Origin: Poecilobothrus nobilitatus
Lineage: Eukaryota > Arthropoda > Insecta > Diptera > Dolichopodidae
Assembly (NCBI GenBank): GCA_947095535.1
Contig: OX352772.1
Coordinates: 229,879,196 to 229,943,195 of the forward strand
DNA length: 64,000 nt
Direction of reading: 5' to 3'
The notes under the pieces are model-generated. The model saw only the letters and a list, made by a program, of their open reading frames with translations. It did not search any database and was not told where the DNA came from. Positions 18,785-30,298 of this stretch are shown piece after piece (the first letter of the stretch is position 1; each line of letters opens with the position of its first letter). The position numbers were made by a program, and so were the translations under genes.

Positions 18785-21700
18785 TTAAATTTTTTTCTTT
18801 TTGAAGCCATAAGGAACTGAAGTATAATCATCTGCAAAAACTCGTTTTCTGGAATTTATTCGATATGACTTTATTTCAGGAACAGTGATGACTCTGTGAT
18901 CGTATGTTCGGCGAATACTAGGAAATGTTATATTTATTTGTTGAAAGTTGTTTAATTTTTTAACTAATTGTTTCATAGAGCCAAAATTTATTTCTTGTGA
19001 AGCGTTGTAATTTAAACGAATACCTTTCACTTTGCAAACAGTTTTTTCGCATTTGGAGTTGGTACTATATATTTTGTATGCATAGTTCTTTGCACCACCA
19101 CTAACAAATTCTGTAATATAGCTTCCAATTCCATATTCTTCAAGCTCATCTGTCATATCTCCTATGAAAACTCCAGTTGGAGGGTTATATTCTCCTTCAC
19201 GTGCTACATATATTATTGAATCTGTATCGTAATACAAAACTCGTTCTTTTAAATTGTCTAAGTAAGAATACAATTTTAAACGAGCTTGTGTGGTAGTGTA
19301 AGCAGCTATGCAAACGTTAACTGTTGATAATGATTCAGCTGTTTCTTCTTTGTATTCCCAATTTACCAAAACTGTTTTTTCGTTTATTGGAGTTATTTGA
19401 TTTACATTCTTCGAAGGATCAGTAAGAATAGTAAATAATTCATAAGGCTCATTTATTATTTCAGTTTTTGATTGATTTTCTCTCTGTCCAAATTTACCCC
19501 AGAAAGAGTTTAACATTAACTTAGCTAATGATCTAAGTCCAGGATTTTTTTCTATATCGTTAAACTGTAAATTTATGCCTTCTACTTTCGAAAATTTTTC
19601 TAAATATTTGCACTTTTTCTTTGGTGTTTTGCAAAAGCTAGGCCAGCCAGAAGCTTCTTGTTTATATTTAAGGAACTTGTTCATCATTTCTGTAAAAATT
19701 CCTTGTTGTGATGTAAGGGGATTAAATTGTTTAACAGTATACTCCCATACCTCGTATATTTCCACAATTTTGTATCCCTGTTTAACAGCTTCTCTTACTT
19801 CATCTATAACCCACGTTCCTAAAATTGACCTACTACGATTGTCATGCGAGCAGTCATCATTATTCATTTCCAAACTACATGTTTGACAGCAGGAAAACAT
19901 TAGCTTATTATTTTGATTTATAGGCAAAACCGGGTGATAGAGTTTTTCTGGGGGAAGTATCAATGCCTTTATTAATCCTTCAGTATCATTTAAATTTAAT
20001 TTATTGCATTCAATTTTTCCAACATGAACTTTTGGATGACCCACTGGGAATTTTCCATATTTACACACCCAAGGATATAGTGAGCATATATCTATATACA
20101 TTATTTTTTCACCAGGCGCACATTTATAATATGTTCTTGTGTTTCCTGTTCTACCGCCATAAAACGCATCACGTGGTTTTAGTGGTATCAAACTTTCGTT
20201 CTCCAATTTTGCGAAAAATTCTATGTATTCTTTTGATCTCATTTCGTTTCGAAATTCACACTCCCACTTTTCAATTACTTGATAACCTATAGAGCGTAAT
20301 TTATTGGCTTTGGATAATGTAGCCTCATAACGTGTTTCATATTTTTTATTATTATTATTTTTGAAACATTTTGGATGGCCATGGTAATAACAGCCATAAA
20401 ACTCAAATATTTGTTTTGTGTCTGTGCAATATCCGTCAACACGAAGACCAAAAATTACTTTTTCCTTTCCGTTACCACTATGCTGAATTTTTATTTTTCT
20501 TCGTTTTTCTTCCCACATTAACCATTTTATGGCAATGATTGACTGGTTTTCTGATAAGCGATATCCTTGTTTAGATATAAGTCCAATTGTATACGGTTTT
20601 AAAAAATTCCTTCTAAAAACCAAATTACACGCTGATGCAATTGTAGTGGCCTCTAAAAATGGCTCAACCTTACATTCTTCCAAAAATAGCTGTCTGAATT
20701 TAATACAGGCTGCTGTCAAAATTTTTACGTCATTCATACAATATTCTACAAGTTCCTTTTGGAGGTTAAAAGACTTGTTTTTATTTTCTTCATACCATTC
20801 AAGAAATTGTTTTCTTTCTGATTCACTCATTGAATTATAACAGTAATATTTCCGATCGGGTAACTTTCCATTATATTTTATATTATTTTTACGATTAAAC
20901 ATATGAGGAAAATATCCTTTTTTTAAATTTATATCTAAATCAAATGCCTTCGGTAAACTAGATAACGGCATTGGAAAATAGTTTAGTGAATCAATAAATT
21001 TCACGTTATCTAACAGCATTAAAATTATCTTTGTTCCCCTCATAATTAGTTTTGGTTTGATGATGGTTTTCTCTAAGATATAGTTTAATAAAAACTGATT
21101 ATCAAATGCTTGTCCGTTATGTGCAATAACTACAACTTTATGAAATATCTTTCTTTGGTTGAGTATATATTCTAAGAACATTTGTATTGGATTTTGTTTC
21201 AACACATGTTCTCGAAGTCCACAAAAATTGCATCTTTCAACATTAGACAATATACAATGCGTGCAACGTTGTTCAAAAATACATAAATCAGGCTGATGTT
21301 CAATTATATCCCCTATTGCAACACCTTCATGAAGTTTCTCCCCGATGATATCATCTTGAGTTGTTTCGAGATCGTAGAAAATATATAATATATTTTTAAG
21401 TTCAGCTAATTCTTTAGACGGTGTAATAAAGCATTGGTGGTCTGAAGCTACATTTATATTACAGTTTTTACACAAATGTCCATAGCATATATGATTTACA
21501 TCGGTTCTGTATACTTTAAAGCATTTTGTACAGGAATTTATAAGAGTACAAATAGATTTTTTATTTGTAGATGATGTTGCTTTATGATTATCAAAACAAG
21601 TTTGACCTTTAAAACTTCGATTGCATACATCACATTTAATATTTGGAAAATTTACGTCACATGCTGGAGATGATTTACAAAAGAATCACGACTGTTTACA

Positions 21701-22555
21701 TCTGTGAGACAATCTATTGTTATACGGAACATTACATGTTTGGCAAAAGTAATCACAACTAAATGCTGCTGTTAATGATGTAATTACATTGAAGTGATCT
21801 TCATCGTATATCAAATTCAATCTTTTTTCCTTATCTTCTTCACCTTGAAAAATAATTGATTTTCCTTTTCCTCTGAAATCAAAAACTACAATTTGATATT
21901 TAGAGAGGTACAGTTGAAATTTTTTGAGCTCACTGATACTAGCTCCTTTTGCTGGGATGCTTACATTTGAATTTCTTATTAGTTGTAATGCTGCTTTCAA
22001 CTGAAGTTGACCTGTGTCTTTTCGCATTTTACAGTAGTCAACTGATTTTTCTATGAATGAGATAGCAACAACTAACGCACGTGGTAAGCATAAATTATCT
22101 TTGTTTTTGATTGAAATTATGCCTCTTCTTTTATTACATTCTTCTTCAAAATTGTTGTATCTTTTTCCTCTTCCACTTCCTGCTGGAAGTCGTATATATG
22201 TAACATTTATACAGAACGTATCTGTAGATAATCCTTCGGAGTTGCTTTGAAAAATGTTTGAAATAACTTCCCAAATTTCCGAAATGTCAAGATCTTTTGC
22301 TTCTTTAAAATTGATCCAGGCTGGACCACGTTCATGAAAACTTTGGCATCCAAAAGTGACACCAATTTTGTCAGTAGGATCAACATTTTCAAGTAAATTG
22401 CTGAATAATTCTTCAATACCGGTTTTAATCCAATCTATTGGATCTTTGTTGTCTGGTACTGCATTTATTATAAACTCCAATTTTTTTCCAAAAATGTTGA
22501 ATCGTTTTACATTCACTGATTTTATTGATTTTATTGTGAATTTTTCTGTATTCAT
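18785..22555 (-). pseudogene. Polinton protein-primed family B DNA polymerase, one in-frame TGA
   Basis: From ATG 22555 the frame runs 289 codons, meets TGA (21686-21688) and then continues in the same frame to 18785 (1256 codons overall). The N-terminal part has an OTU-like start (NKDNLCLPRALVVA) and a Cys/His-rich stretch across the stop. Exonuclease motifs: FYDLETT (~395) and AHNGQAFDNQFLL. Polymerase motifs: A DICSLYPW (~820), B KLMLNSFWGKFG (~1017), C YYDTDSIIY (~1109). A YxGG-like FYGGRTG precedes motif A. This enzyme replicates the element from its termini. All catalytic motifs survive; only the stop disables it, unless translation begins downstream at Met361 (21475), which would keep both catalytic domains. 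Confidence 0.95.
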
Positions 22556-23590
22556 TTTAATTTCTTTTTTTTAATTTCCGATTTTTATTTTATTAAGACA
22601 ACCAAGTTTTAAAATTTTAAAGAAACGTAGTTACACATCTTTTTGTTCTGTTTTAATTTTTCTCTTTAAATTTTATAAAGTATTTTTTCTTATTCTTTTC
22701 ATATATGCCTATTACTTAAGCTAAGTATACATCAACAAGAAGTATACCTGTACCACGTTAGATATTTTTGATTTCTTGTTGTTTTCTTTTTATTCATATT
22801 TTTTTCTTGAACACAGAATAAATCTGTTTTATTTTTATATTCTTGTTTTCAAAATAGGTGACAAATACAATTAACCTGACTTGATTTTTTTTCTTTTTTT
22901 ATTCTTCACAGATTAGGCAACATACAATGCACTTAAGCAACATGTTATTCGTTAAGTTCTTTTCATTCATATTTTTTTTTTGAACATTCTTACAAACAAA
23001 AAATATCTTACATGACACACCGACAATAATCATTAGTTTTTTTCTTTTAACTTCTTTAAATAGTTAAAGTAGAAAAAAAAAAAAAAAAAAACAACACAAA
23101 TAGTTAGGTACATCTAAAATCGCATAATTTTTTTTCAATGGTTTGATCATTATGTAGACAGAAAAACAGGTTTGCACTTTTTCTTTATGAATTTTAAAGA
23201 TGGGTTGTACCTTTTAAAATTGTTTTATCTTGTACGTTTAAACTTTTTTTATTTTTTTCCTTTTACATTCATTAACCATTTTTTGTTTCTACCTTTCATA
23301 TGCGCCTATTATTTAAGCCAAGTATACATCAATAAGAAGTAGACCTGTACCACGTTAGATAATTTTGATTTCTTGTTTTTTTTTCAACATTCTTACATAA
23401 CAATTAATTAATGGTTTTTCTTTCCTCTTCTTTAAATACTTCATAAAAAAAAACGAAAGAAAAAACAACAAATAAAAAAACAACAAACAACAACATCTTA
23501 AAATTTGCAAGCATAAAAAAAATATTTTTCTTACTGTTTTTCCATGTTTACCTATTACTTAAAACAAGTATACAATCCTTATAAACAACA
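22556..23590. repeat. AT-rich Polinton subterminal region with ~90-bp direct repeats
   Basis: No gene is seen. A unit with TATACATCAA and CTGTACCACGTTAGATA occurs at about 22693-22790 and 23291-23378, and a degraded third piece (CCTATTACTTAAAACAAGTATAC) lies near 23550. Poly-A/T and AACAAC runs fill the rest. This precedes the polymerase start and lies inside the presumed right terminal inverted repeat. Confidence 0.75.
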
Positions 23591-23594
23591 AGAG

Positions 23595-23753
23595 TTGTCT
23601 GACGGTCGCCGCCGCCTGTCTGACCTAATTTTATGTCGTTAACCTACTTCTGTCTGACCTAATTACAGTTTGACCTACTTCCGGGTGACCTTGATCTACT
23701 TACGGGTGACCTTGACCTACTGACCTGTCTGGCCCAAGTGCCTACCTATCTAC
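23595..23753. repeat. GC-richer Polinton right terminus with GACCTAC/T repeats
   Basis: Short repeats of (CTG)TCTGACCTAAT and GACCTACTTCCGGGTGACC-type units alternate up to CTACCTATCTACT at 23753. In the opposite direction this end starts AGTAGATAGG, fitting the 5'-AG of Polintons. The abrupt composition change and the join to Jockey-like coding sequence at about 23754 mark the boundary. Confidence 0.65.
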
Positions 23754-25000
23754 TTACGAGCCAATAAATTTTTCCATATTTTAAATCACATTCCATTTTT
23801 TTCTTTTTCATATGTTCATTCCACCTTAACTTGAGGACTAATGTCATACCCAGGTATTTTACCATTTTCTCTTGAGGTATATCGATATCATTCAGTTTAA
23901 TAGCAACGGGATTTTGAATAACTCTATTTGTAAAATTAACATACACAGATTTCAACTGATTCAATTTAATTTTCCATTTTTTGCTCCAATTGTACAATTT
24001 ATCACTTGCTTTCTGCAGTTTTTCTGTAGCCTCGTCAGTATTTGATCTTACTGCCATAATTGCAGTATCGTCCGCAAAAGAAGATAAGGGTAATTTGTTT
24101 TTTTTTTACTAGATTTGGACCTCCTTTTGACAATTTTCATGGAATGGGGAAAGCATAACCTCATTCCAAATAAAATAGTTTCACTAATCGAATTTGCAGC
24201 AAAATTAACATTTCTATTACGGAAGCAGAATGACCAATCAAAGATTCGAAAAAAGCTGTTAAGGCCCTCCCAGTTAGCATGGCTGTAATGCCAAACTAAG
24301 TTTTTGGGTGGGGACATCTGGTTGCAGATTGGGCTTACCCAGAAACTTGTATTAACCAAACAATGGTGGGAATTACCCAGGGGCAACCAACTGGAACCAC
24401 TTATTTTTCAGAGTGTGTGGTGAGATCCAGGTCCAATAGGTGACCTTCTTGTTCAGCACGGTCCTTGATCCTAGTGGGATTTTTAACAAGTTGGGGAAAG
24501 TGGAACAGTGAGGAAAATAGTTCAACTTGTTTCCCAATTGAGTTTTGACTCGAAAAAGTGGTACTAAAGAAATGAAGCCAGTCCCTTTTATGAATGTTGA
24601 AATCTCCCGCCAGAACAAATTCAGTTTCTGAAGAAGAGTGGAAAATTTCATTGATCTGGTTCGATGGATTTTCGATTTCCACAGCAGTTTCTTGTTCGTT
24701 TTAGTTAGACGATCTGTATAAGAAACATAAATGTATGATTTGCTTTCCAACGAGAATTTTGACCCAAATATAGTGGAAGGTTGGGCAGTGTGAAATAAGT
24801 AAGTAACCGGTAGAACTAAAGTTTTCAAGTTATCAAAGAGGCACCCCTACTTTATGGCTGCTGACTTGTGTTTCACATAGGGCTAATATTGCTGGGCTGG
24901 TTTAATTGAATTAAAAAGGCAATCGACGGCATGAAAATTCATTTGCAATCTGCGAATGTTACGAAAATTAACGTTAGAATAGGCTAGGTTAAGGTGGCAG
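23754..25000 (-). mobile_element. Jockey-like LINE remnant, RT core deleted
   Basis: Upstream part (25000-24090): apurinic-endonuclease-like domain (NVNFRNIRRLQMNFHAVDC, ETQVSSHK, VLAGDFNIHKRDW, LDLDLTTH, then GNSHHCLV), in several frames. It then jumps at a poly-T tract (about 24095-24110) to SSFADDTAIMAV, the RT catalytic F-A-D-D box, and the RT tail WKIKLNQLKSVYVNF, VKYLGMTLVLKLRWNEH, ending WLVS at the Polinton boundary. Most of the RT is missing. The 3' end is cut by the Polinton, or the Polinton inserted there. Confidence 0.8.
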
Positions 25001-25019
25001 CCAAACAGGCACACTTAGA

Positions 25020-27640
25020 CCGTATTACCACACTTAAATCCATTCACACCAAAACCAATTTGAGCTTCTTGCAAAACGAAGAATACTCTTGACATTTTTA
25101 TCAGGTAAATCGCTAAGGTTGTTGAAGAGATATTGTCTCAAATGGGTATTCCTTCTTGCCGACAAGGCCAGGCATGTGCAAAAGAGGTGTAGAATAGTTT
25201 CCTCCTCTTCCTCATCTTTGCAGGCTCTACAATAGTCGTTTGCGGATAAGCCAAGTATTCTGTCATGCTTCCCTATTAGACAGTTACCAGTGATTATATC
25301 CATTGCAATTCCAATGTCTGCCCTTTTGAGAGAAAGAAGATCATAGGATCGTCTTAAATCGGTTTTGGGCCTTGGAAAACGCTACAATGGTCTGGTAATC
25401 GGAAATTATGACTGATATTCGGATTATCTGAGAAGTCATCGCATTCTACACTGCTGTTCATTTTTGATCCATCCGTGTAGAATTGTACTCCTTCGAAAGT
25501 CATCATTGTGTTCCAGTTCCCACTCTCACGGCTTGGTATGCTAGAAGAAGTTAATGGAGGACGTATAGTATACCAAGACGGGAGTGAATTTGAATTGGTT
25601 TATGATATCCGAGTGACCTTCTCGTGAATTAATCTACTGGGATATAGCTTTTAATCTCACAGCTGTGTTTGTTACTGCAAATTTGCTATAATTTTCTACA
25701 GGCATTAGATTAAGCATGATGTCTAATGCCGCAGAAGGGGTTGTTATTGAAGAGCCTATAATACATGGTGCGGTAGTTCTTTGAACCCTAGCGATTGCCT
25801 TGCGGTTGACCTCTTTATCGATTGCCTTCCACCATACTAGGACTCCGTACATAAGAATGGGTCTTGCTACGGATCTGTATAGCCAGTAAGTCATGAATGG
25901 CTGAAGCCCCCACTTCCTACCAATGACTTTTTGCACGAATAGAGTACTATTGAGACCTTATTTACTCTTTCTGAGATGTTAGCCTTCCAGCTTAACTTCC
26001 TGTCGCGAGTTAGACCCAGAAATATCGCCGTTTCGCTAAAGGCAAGAATGGAGCCATTTAACGAAGGCGGCTTTATTTTAGGAATTTTATATTTCCTTGT
26101 AAAGAGGACCAGTTCGGTTTTCTGTGGATTTACTGACAGCCCGAATCTTCCAGGATTTTAATCAGTTTATTTACCACCATATTCCAAAAAAGGGGAGATA
26201 GTACTCCTCTTTGCAGAGTGCCTCCTTTCACAAACATTTTTGCATACGCGTTGCCTAAGTTAGCACTGACGGCCCCGCTGTTTAGCATATTAGCTATCAG
26301 TGCTCTTAGCTCCGGTTCTACTCATAGCCTTATGAGTGCTACTACAATTGCTGCCTGATTGACGTTATTAAACGCTCCCTCAATGCCTGTAAATGCTGCA
26401 AGAATATAGTCTTTGCAATTTAGAGATCTTGCAAAAGAGTTAGTCAAAGTGTGAAGTGTAGTATCCACTGAGTTCCTTTTACAGTAAGCATGTTGAGAGG
26501 CCGACAACAGATTTTTATCTAAGTTGTAGCGAATATGGATGTCGATCAATGTTCCTAAAGTTTTTAGAAGGAAGGATGAAATGCTTATATGCCGAAAGTC
26601 CTTCGCATAGACGTGACTACTTTTGCTGGCCTTGGGTATGAACAATATTTTGACTTGTTTCCATTTATCCGGGTTAAGCCCCAAATTAAGACAACCATGG
26701 AAAATGCTTTTTAGCCAAGCCAGGGTATTAGATGAAGTTTGCTGGATCTCAGCGGGTATAATACTATCCGGTTCGGTTTACTTGAATGGTTTGAAATTAT
26801 CTATAGGCCATTGTAGTTTCTATTCTGTAACCACCACCTCTGAAATAGTAGGGGGAGGATTCAGAAGACCAGCCACCTCTGAGCTATTATTTGTGCATCC
26901 AGGAAAATGGGTTTTTAAAAATAATTCTAACGACTCCACGCTTGTGCTAGACCAGCTACTATATTGTCTTTTAAGAAGACTGGAGACCATGGGGTTTGTC
27001 GATAGGATTTTCCTAAGTCTACATGCCTCGAAGACGTTTTCTATACCTTCACAAAATAGTCCCCAGATGTCTCTTTTCGCCTTTTTAAGTGCTTTTTACT
27101 AATGACCAAGAGCCGTTTTATAAGAGCTTCAGTCCTGTACTTCATTTATTTTTTGGTTTTTTTAAAAGCCTTCCTACTATCTTTCCTTAGAGCTTTAATT
27201 TTATCATTCCACTAATGTGTTTTAGGTTTTTCTTTCAGCTTACTGATGGGACATGAATGCTCTAACTACTTATTACAGGCCTTAGTAAAAATGTTTACTA
27301 GGCTATTTCGATCATGGATATATTTAGGAATTCCAGGTGTTAAAGAAGGAAGCGTCGACTTTAAGTGCTCCCTATATTTGTTCCAGTCAGTTCTCTTAGG
27401 ATTTCGATATACTGTCTTTATTGGAGGACTTTTGTCCAAACTGAACTCAAGGTATCTGTGACCTGAAAAGGAATGCTTATCAGAAACTTTCCATGAGTTT
27501 ATTTTAGAATAAATAAAGCCCAAGACCAAGGTTATGTCTAGGAATTCTTGCCTATTACTAGAAAAAAGGTAGGTTGCCTATTACTGGTAAAAAAGGTTGG
27601 TTATTTGGTCCATTATGATACCACATAGAAGCTTTTCTAT
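25020..27640 (-). mobile_element. RNase H-bearing LINE array, unit A
   Basis: Going 5' to 3' on minus: endonuclease tail (27529-27266, SFSGHRYLEFSL), RT (27100-25634), RNase H relic (25530-25380) and Cys-rich C-terminus (25303-25034, YCRACKDEEEEETILHLFCTC). Two deletions mark it: about 110 bp removes the RT Y-x-D-D box near 26150, and about 415 bp removes most of RNase H near 25372. The architecture EN-RT-RNase H-CCHC-like tail fits the I/LOA/R1 group of non-LTR elements. Unlike B and C it keeps the end of ORF2 (WFWCEWI) and a longer 3' UTR. Confidence 0.85.
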
Positions 27641-27648
27641 CCCACTCG

Positions 27649-28002
27649 TTAAAACCAATTTGAGCTTTTTGGAAAGAGAAGAATACTCTTCACATTTTTA
27701 CCTGCCAGATCGCTAAGACTGTCGAAGAGATATTGCCCCAAATGGGTATTTCTTCTGGCCGACAAGGCTGGGCATGTGCAAAGGAGATGAGGAGTAGTTT
27801 CCTCCTCTTCTTCATCTTTGCAGGCTCTACAATAGTCGTTTGCGGATAAGCCAAGTCTTTTGGCATGCTTCCCTATTAGACAGTGACCGCTGATTATACC
27901 CAGTGTCATTTTAATGTCTGCTCTTTTGAGAGAAAGGAGATCACTGGATCGTCTTAAATCGGTTTTGGGCCATATCAATCTTGTGGTATTGCACGAGGTC
28001 AA
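27649..28002 (-). pseudogene. LINE ORF2 C-terminal Cys/His tail (unit B)
   Basis: It carries GIISGHCLIGKHAKRLGLSA, then CRACKDEEEEETTPHLLCTCP, a Cys-x2-Cys...His-x3-4-Cys module that closes ORF2 of RNase H-bearing LINEs. It probably binds template RNA. The same piece is at 30801-31154 (unit C) and 25034-25303 (unit A). Confidence 0.8.
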
Positions 28003-28047
28003 GGTTGACCATTTGTTATTTACGATATCCGTTATTTCCTTTTGATA

Positions 28048-28562
28048 TTACGTTTTGCTTGTGGAAAGAGGTACCCTTAGTCCTGCCCTATCTGGCAGAA
28101 CTTGTAAGGTTGTACCAATTCTTGCGAGTTCATCAGGTTTTTCATTTCCCGGAATACCTCGATGACCTGGTACCCAGCAAAGCTGAATGCTAAACTGCCT
28201 GGCCATATCGTTAAGAAGTTTTCGGCAGTTTATTACAGTCTTCAAGGTTATGCATGTTGATTCCAGAGATTTCAACGCAGGCTGACTGTCTGACAGAATA
28301 CGTACTTGCTTCACAGTCAAAAATACTCTAAGGACTTATGCCTCTATTCAAGAATCAAGGCTTCTTGAATTGCCATAATTTCCGCTTGAAAGACACTACA
28401 ATGGTCTGGTAATCGGAAATTATGACTGATATTCGGATTATCTGAGAAGTCATCGCATTCTACACTGCTGTTCATTTTTGAGCCATCCGTGTAGAATTCT
28501 ACTGCTTTGAAAGTCATTACTGTGTTCGAGTTCCAACTCTCATGGCTTGGTATGCTCATCAC
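28048..28562 (-). pseudogene. LINE RNase H domain (unit B), frameshifted
   Basis: The domain starts VEFYTDGSKM (first catalytic Asp) and FQAEIMAIQEAL (Glu). It crosses a frame break at about 28340 to VRILSDSQPALKSL (third acid) and ends with WVPGHRGIPGNEKPDELAR, the conserved His/Asp region. All four catalytic positions are therefore present but in two frames. It would degrade the RNA strand during target-primed reverse transcription. Unit C (31200-31690) has the same set. Confidence 0.85.
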
Positions 28563-29089
28563 ATGAGACTTCCCGGAGAAGTAAGTGGGGAACGTGTAGT
28601 CAACAAAGGCGGGAGTGGATTTGAATTGGTTTATGATATCCTAGTGACCTTCTCGTGAATTGATCCACTGGGATGTAGCTTTTAATCTCACAGCTGTGTT
28701 CGCGGCTGCAAATTTACTATAATATTCTACAGACATCAGATTAAGCATGATGTCTAATGCCGCAGAATTGGTTGTTATTGAAGAGCCACTAATACATAGT
28801 GTGCAGTTCTGTGGACCCTAGCGATTGCCTTGCGGTTGACCTCTTTATCGATTGCCTTCCACCATACTAGGACTCCGTAAATAAGAATGTGTCTTGCTAC
28901 GGATGTGTATAGCCATTAAGTCATGTATGGCTGAAGTCCCAATTTCCTTCCAATGGCTTCTTTACTCGAGTACAGTGCTATTGAGGCCTTCTTTACTCTT
29001 TCTGAGATGTTAGCCTTCCAGTTTAACTTCCTGTTAAGAGTTAGACCCAGAAATTTCGCCTTTTCGCTAAAGGCAATAGTAGAGCCATT

Positions 29090-30298
29090 TTACGAAGGCG
29101 ACTTTATTTTAGGAATTTTATATTTCCTTGTAAAGAGGACCAGTTCGGTTTTCTGTGGATTTACAGACAGTCCACAATCTGTAGCCCTTGTTGTGGTTTT
29201 GTTTAGTGCAAGTTGCAAAACGTCCCTGAGATTGTCGGGGAACTTGCGACTGACCACGACAGCAACATCATCCACATAGGCGATTTTTGTGCAGCCCGCG
29301 TCTTCCAGGATTTTAAGTAAGTTATTTACCACCATATTCCAAAGAAGTGGAGAGGGCACCCCTCCTTGTGGAGTCCCTCTTTTCACAAACCTTTTTGCTG
29401 AAGCTTTGCCTAAGTTGGCACAGATGACCCTGGTATTTAGCATATTAGCTATTAGTGCTCTTAGCTCCGTTTCAACTCCTAGGCTTATGAGTGCCTCTAC
29501 AATTGCTGCCTGGTTGACGTTATTAAAAACTCCCTCAATGTCTATAAAAGTTGCAAGAGTATACTCTTTGCGATTTAAAGATCTTTCAATGGAGCTCGTC
29601 AAAGTTTGAAGTGCAGTATCCACTGACTTCTCTTTGCAGTAAGCATGTTGAGATGCTGAAAACAGATATTTATCTAAGTTGCGGCGGATATGGATGTCGA
29701 TCAATCTTTCCAAGGTTTTTAGAAGGAGGGATGACAGGTTTATAGACCGAAAGTCCGTAGCATAGATGTGACTACTTGTGCCGGCCTTTGGTATGAACAC
29801 TACTCTGACCGGTTTCCATTTGTCTGGGATAAGCCCCAAATTAAGACAACCACAGAAAATGTTTTTTAGCCAAGCCAGGGTGGTAGAGGAAGTTTGTTGG
29901 AGCCCAGCGGGTGTAATACCATCCGGTCCGCTTGACTTGAATGGTTTGAAACGATCTATAGGCCATTGTAGTTTGTCTCCTGTAACCACCACCTCTGAAA
30001 TAGTAGGGGGAGGATTCAGAAAACCAGCCACCACTAAGCTATTATTTGTGCATTCAGGAAAATGGGTTTTTAAAAATAATTCTAACGGCTCCTTGCTTGT
30101 GGTAGACCAGCTACTATATTGTCTTTTAATAAGACTGGGGACCATGGGGTTTGTCGATATGATTTTCCTAAGTCTAGATACCTCGAAGACGTTTTCTAAA
30201 CCTTCACAGAATAGTCTCCAGATGTCTCTTTTTGCCTTATTTTGACCAATGATAATGACCAAGAGCCGTTTTATAAGAGCTTCAGTCCTGTACTTCAT
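29090..30298 (-). CDS. LINE reverse transcriptase domain (unit B), longest intact frame
   Basis: This 402-codon frame has the RT motifs in order: SSGPDGITPAGLQ (motif 1), FIPKAGTSSHIYATDFRSIN (motif 2), FIDIEGVFNNV (motif A; the usual Lys-Ala-Phe is Val-Phe), GTPQGGVPSPLLWNM (motif B) and AYVDDVAVVV (motif C catalytic Asp pair). It ends inside the thumb. Endonuclease and RNase H are in other frames, so this is a fragment of a broken ORF2 and not a full gene. Units A and C have the same region with the motif C segment deleted. Confidence 0.85.
   Translation of the reverse strand: MKYRTEALIKRLLVIIIGQNKAKRDIWRLFCEGLENVFEVSRLRKIISTNPMVPSLIKRQYSSWSTTSKEPLELFLKTHFPECTNNSLVVAGFLNPPPTISEVVVTGDKLQWPIDRFKPFKSSGPDGITPAGLQQTSSTTLAWLKNIFCGCLNLGLIPDKWKPVRVVFIPKAGTSSHIYATDFRSINLSSLLLKTLERLIDIHIRRNLDKYLFSASQHAYCKEKSVDTALQTLTSSIERSLNRKEYTLATFIDIEGVFNNVNQAAIVEALISLGVETELRALIANMLNTRVICANLGKASAKRFVKRGTPQGGVPSPLLWNMVVNNLLKILEDAGCTKIAYVDDVAVVVSRKFPDNLRDVLQLALNKTTTRATDCGLSVNPQKTELVLFTRKYKIPKIKSPS

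Larger units (their letters stand above)
10206..23753. mobile_element. Maverick/Polinton element, left end truncated
   Basis: The block holds the hallmark Polinton set: packaging ATPase, penton, major capsid, adenain-like protease, retroviral-type integrase and protein-primed DNA polymerase B, plus accessory genes. The left end is lost within the ATPase gene. On the right, the unit probably ends at about 23753 in CTACCTATCTACT, the complement of an AG-starting terminus as in Polintons, directly before Jockey-like coding sequence. Without the left terminal repeat, the inverted repeats and 6-bp target duplication cannot be confirmed. Intact Polintons are usually 15-20 kb; 13.5 kb remain. Confidence 0.95.

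Noticed and set aside
19575..20840. Plus-strand frames opposite the DNA polymerase
   Set aside because: They are antisense to a strongly supported polymerase frame and have no recognisable domains.
29778..30245. 155-codon plus-strand frame
   Set aside because: It is antisense to the LINE reverse transcriptase, and the same shadow appears at 26623 and 32781.
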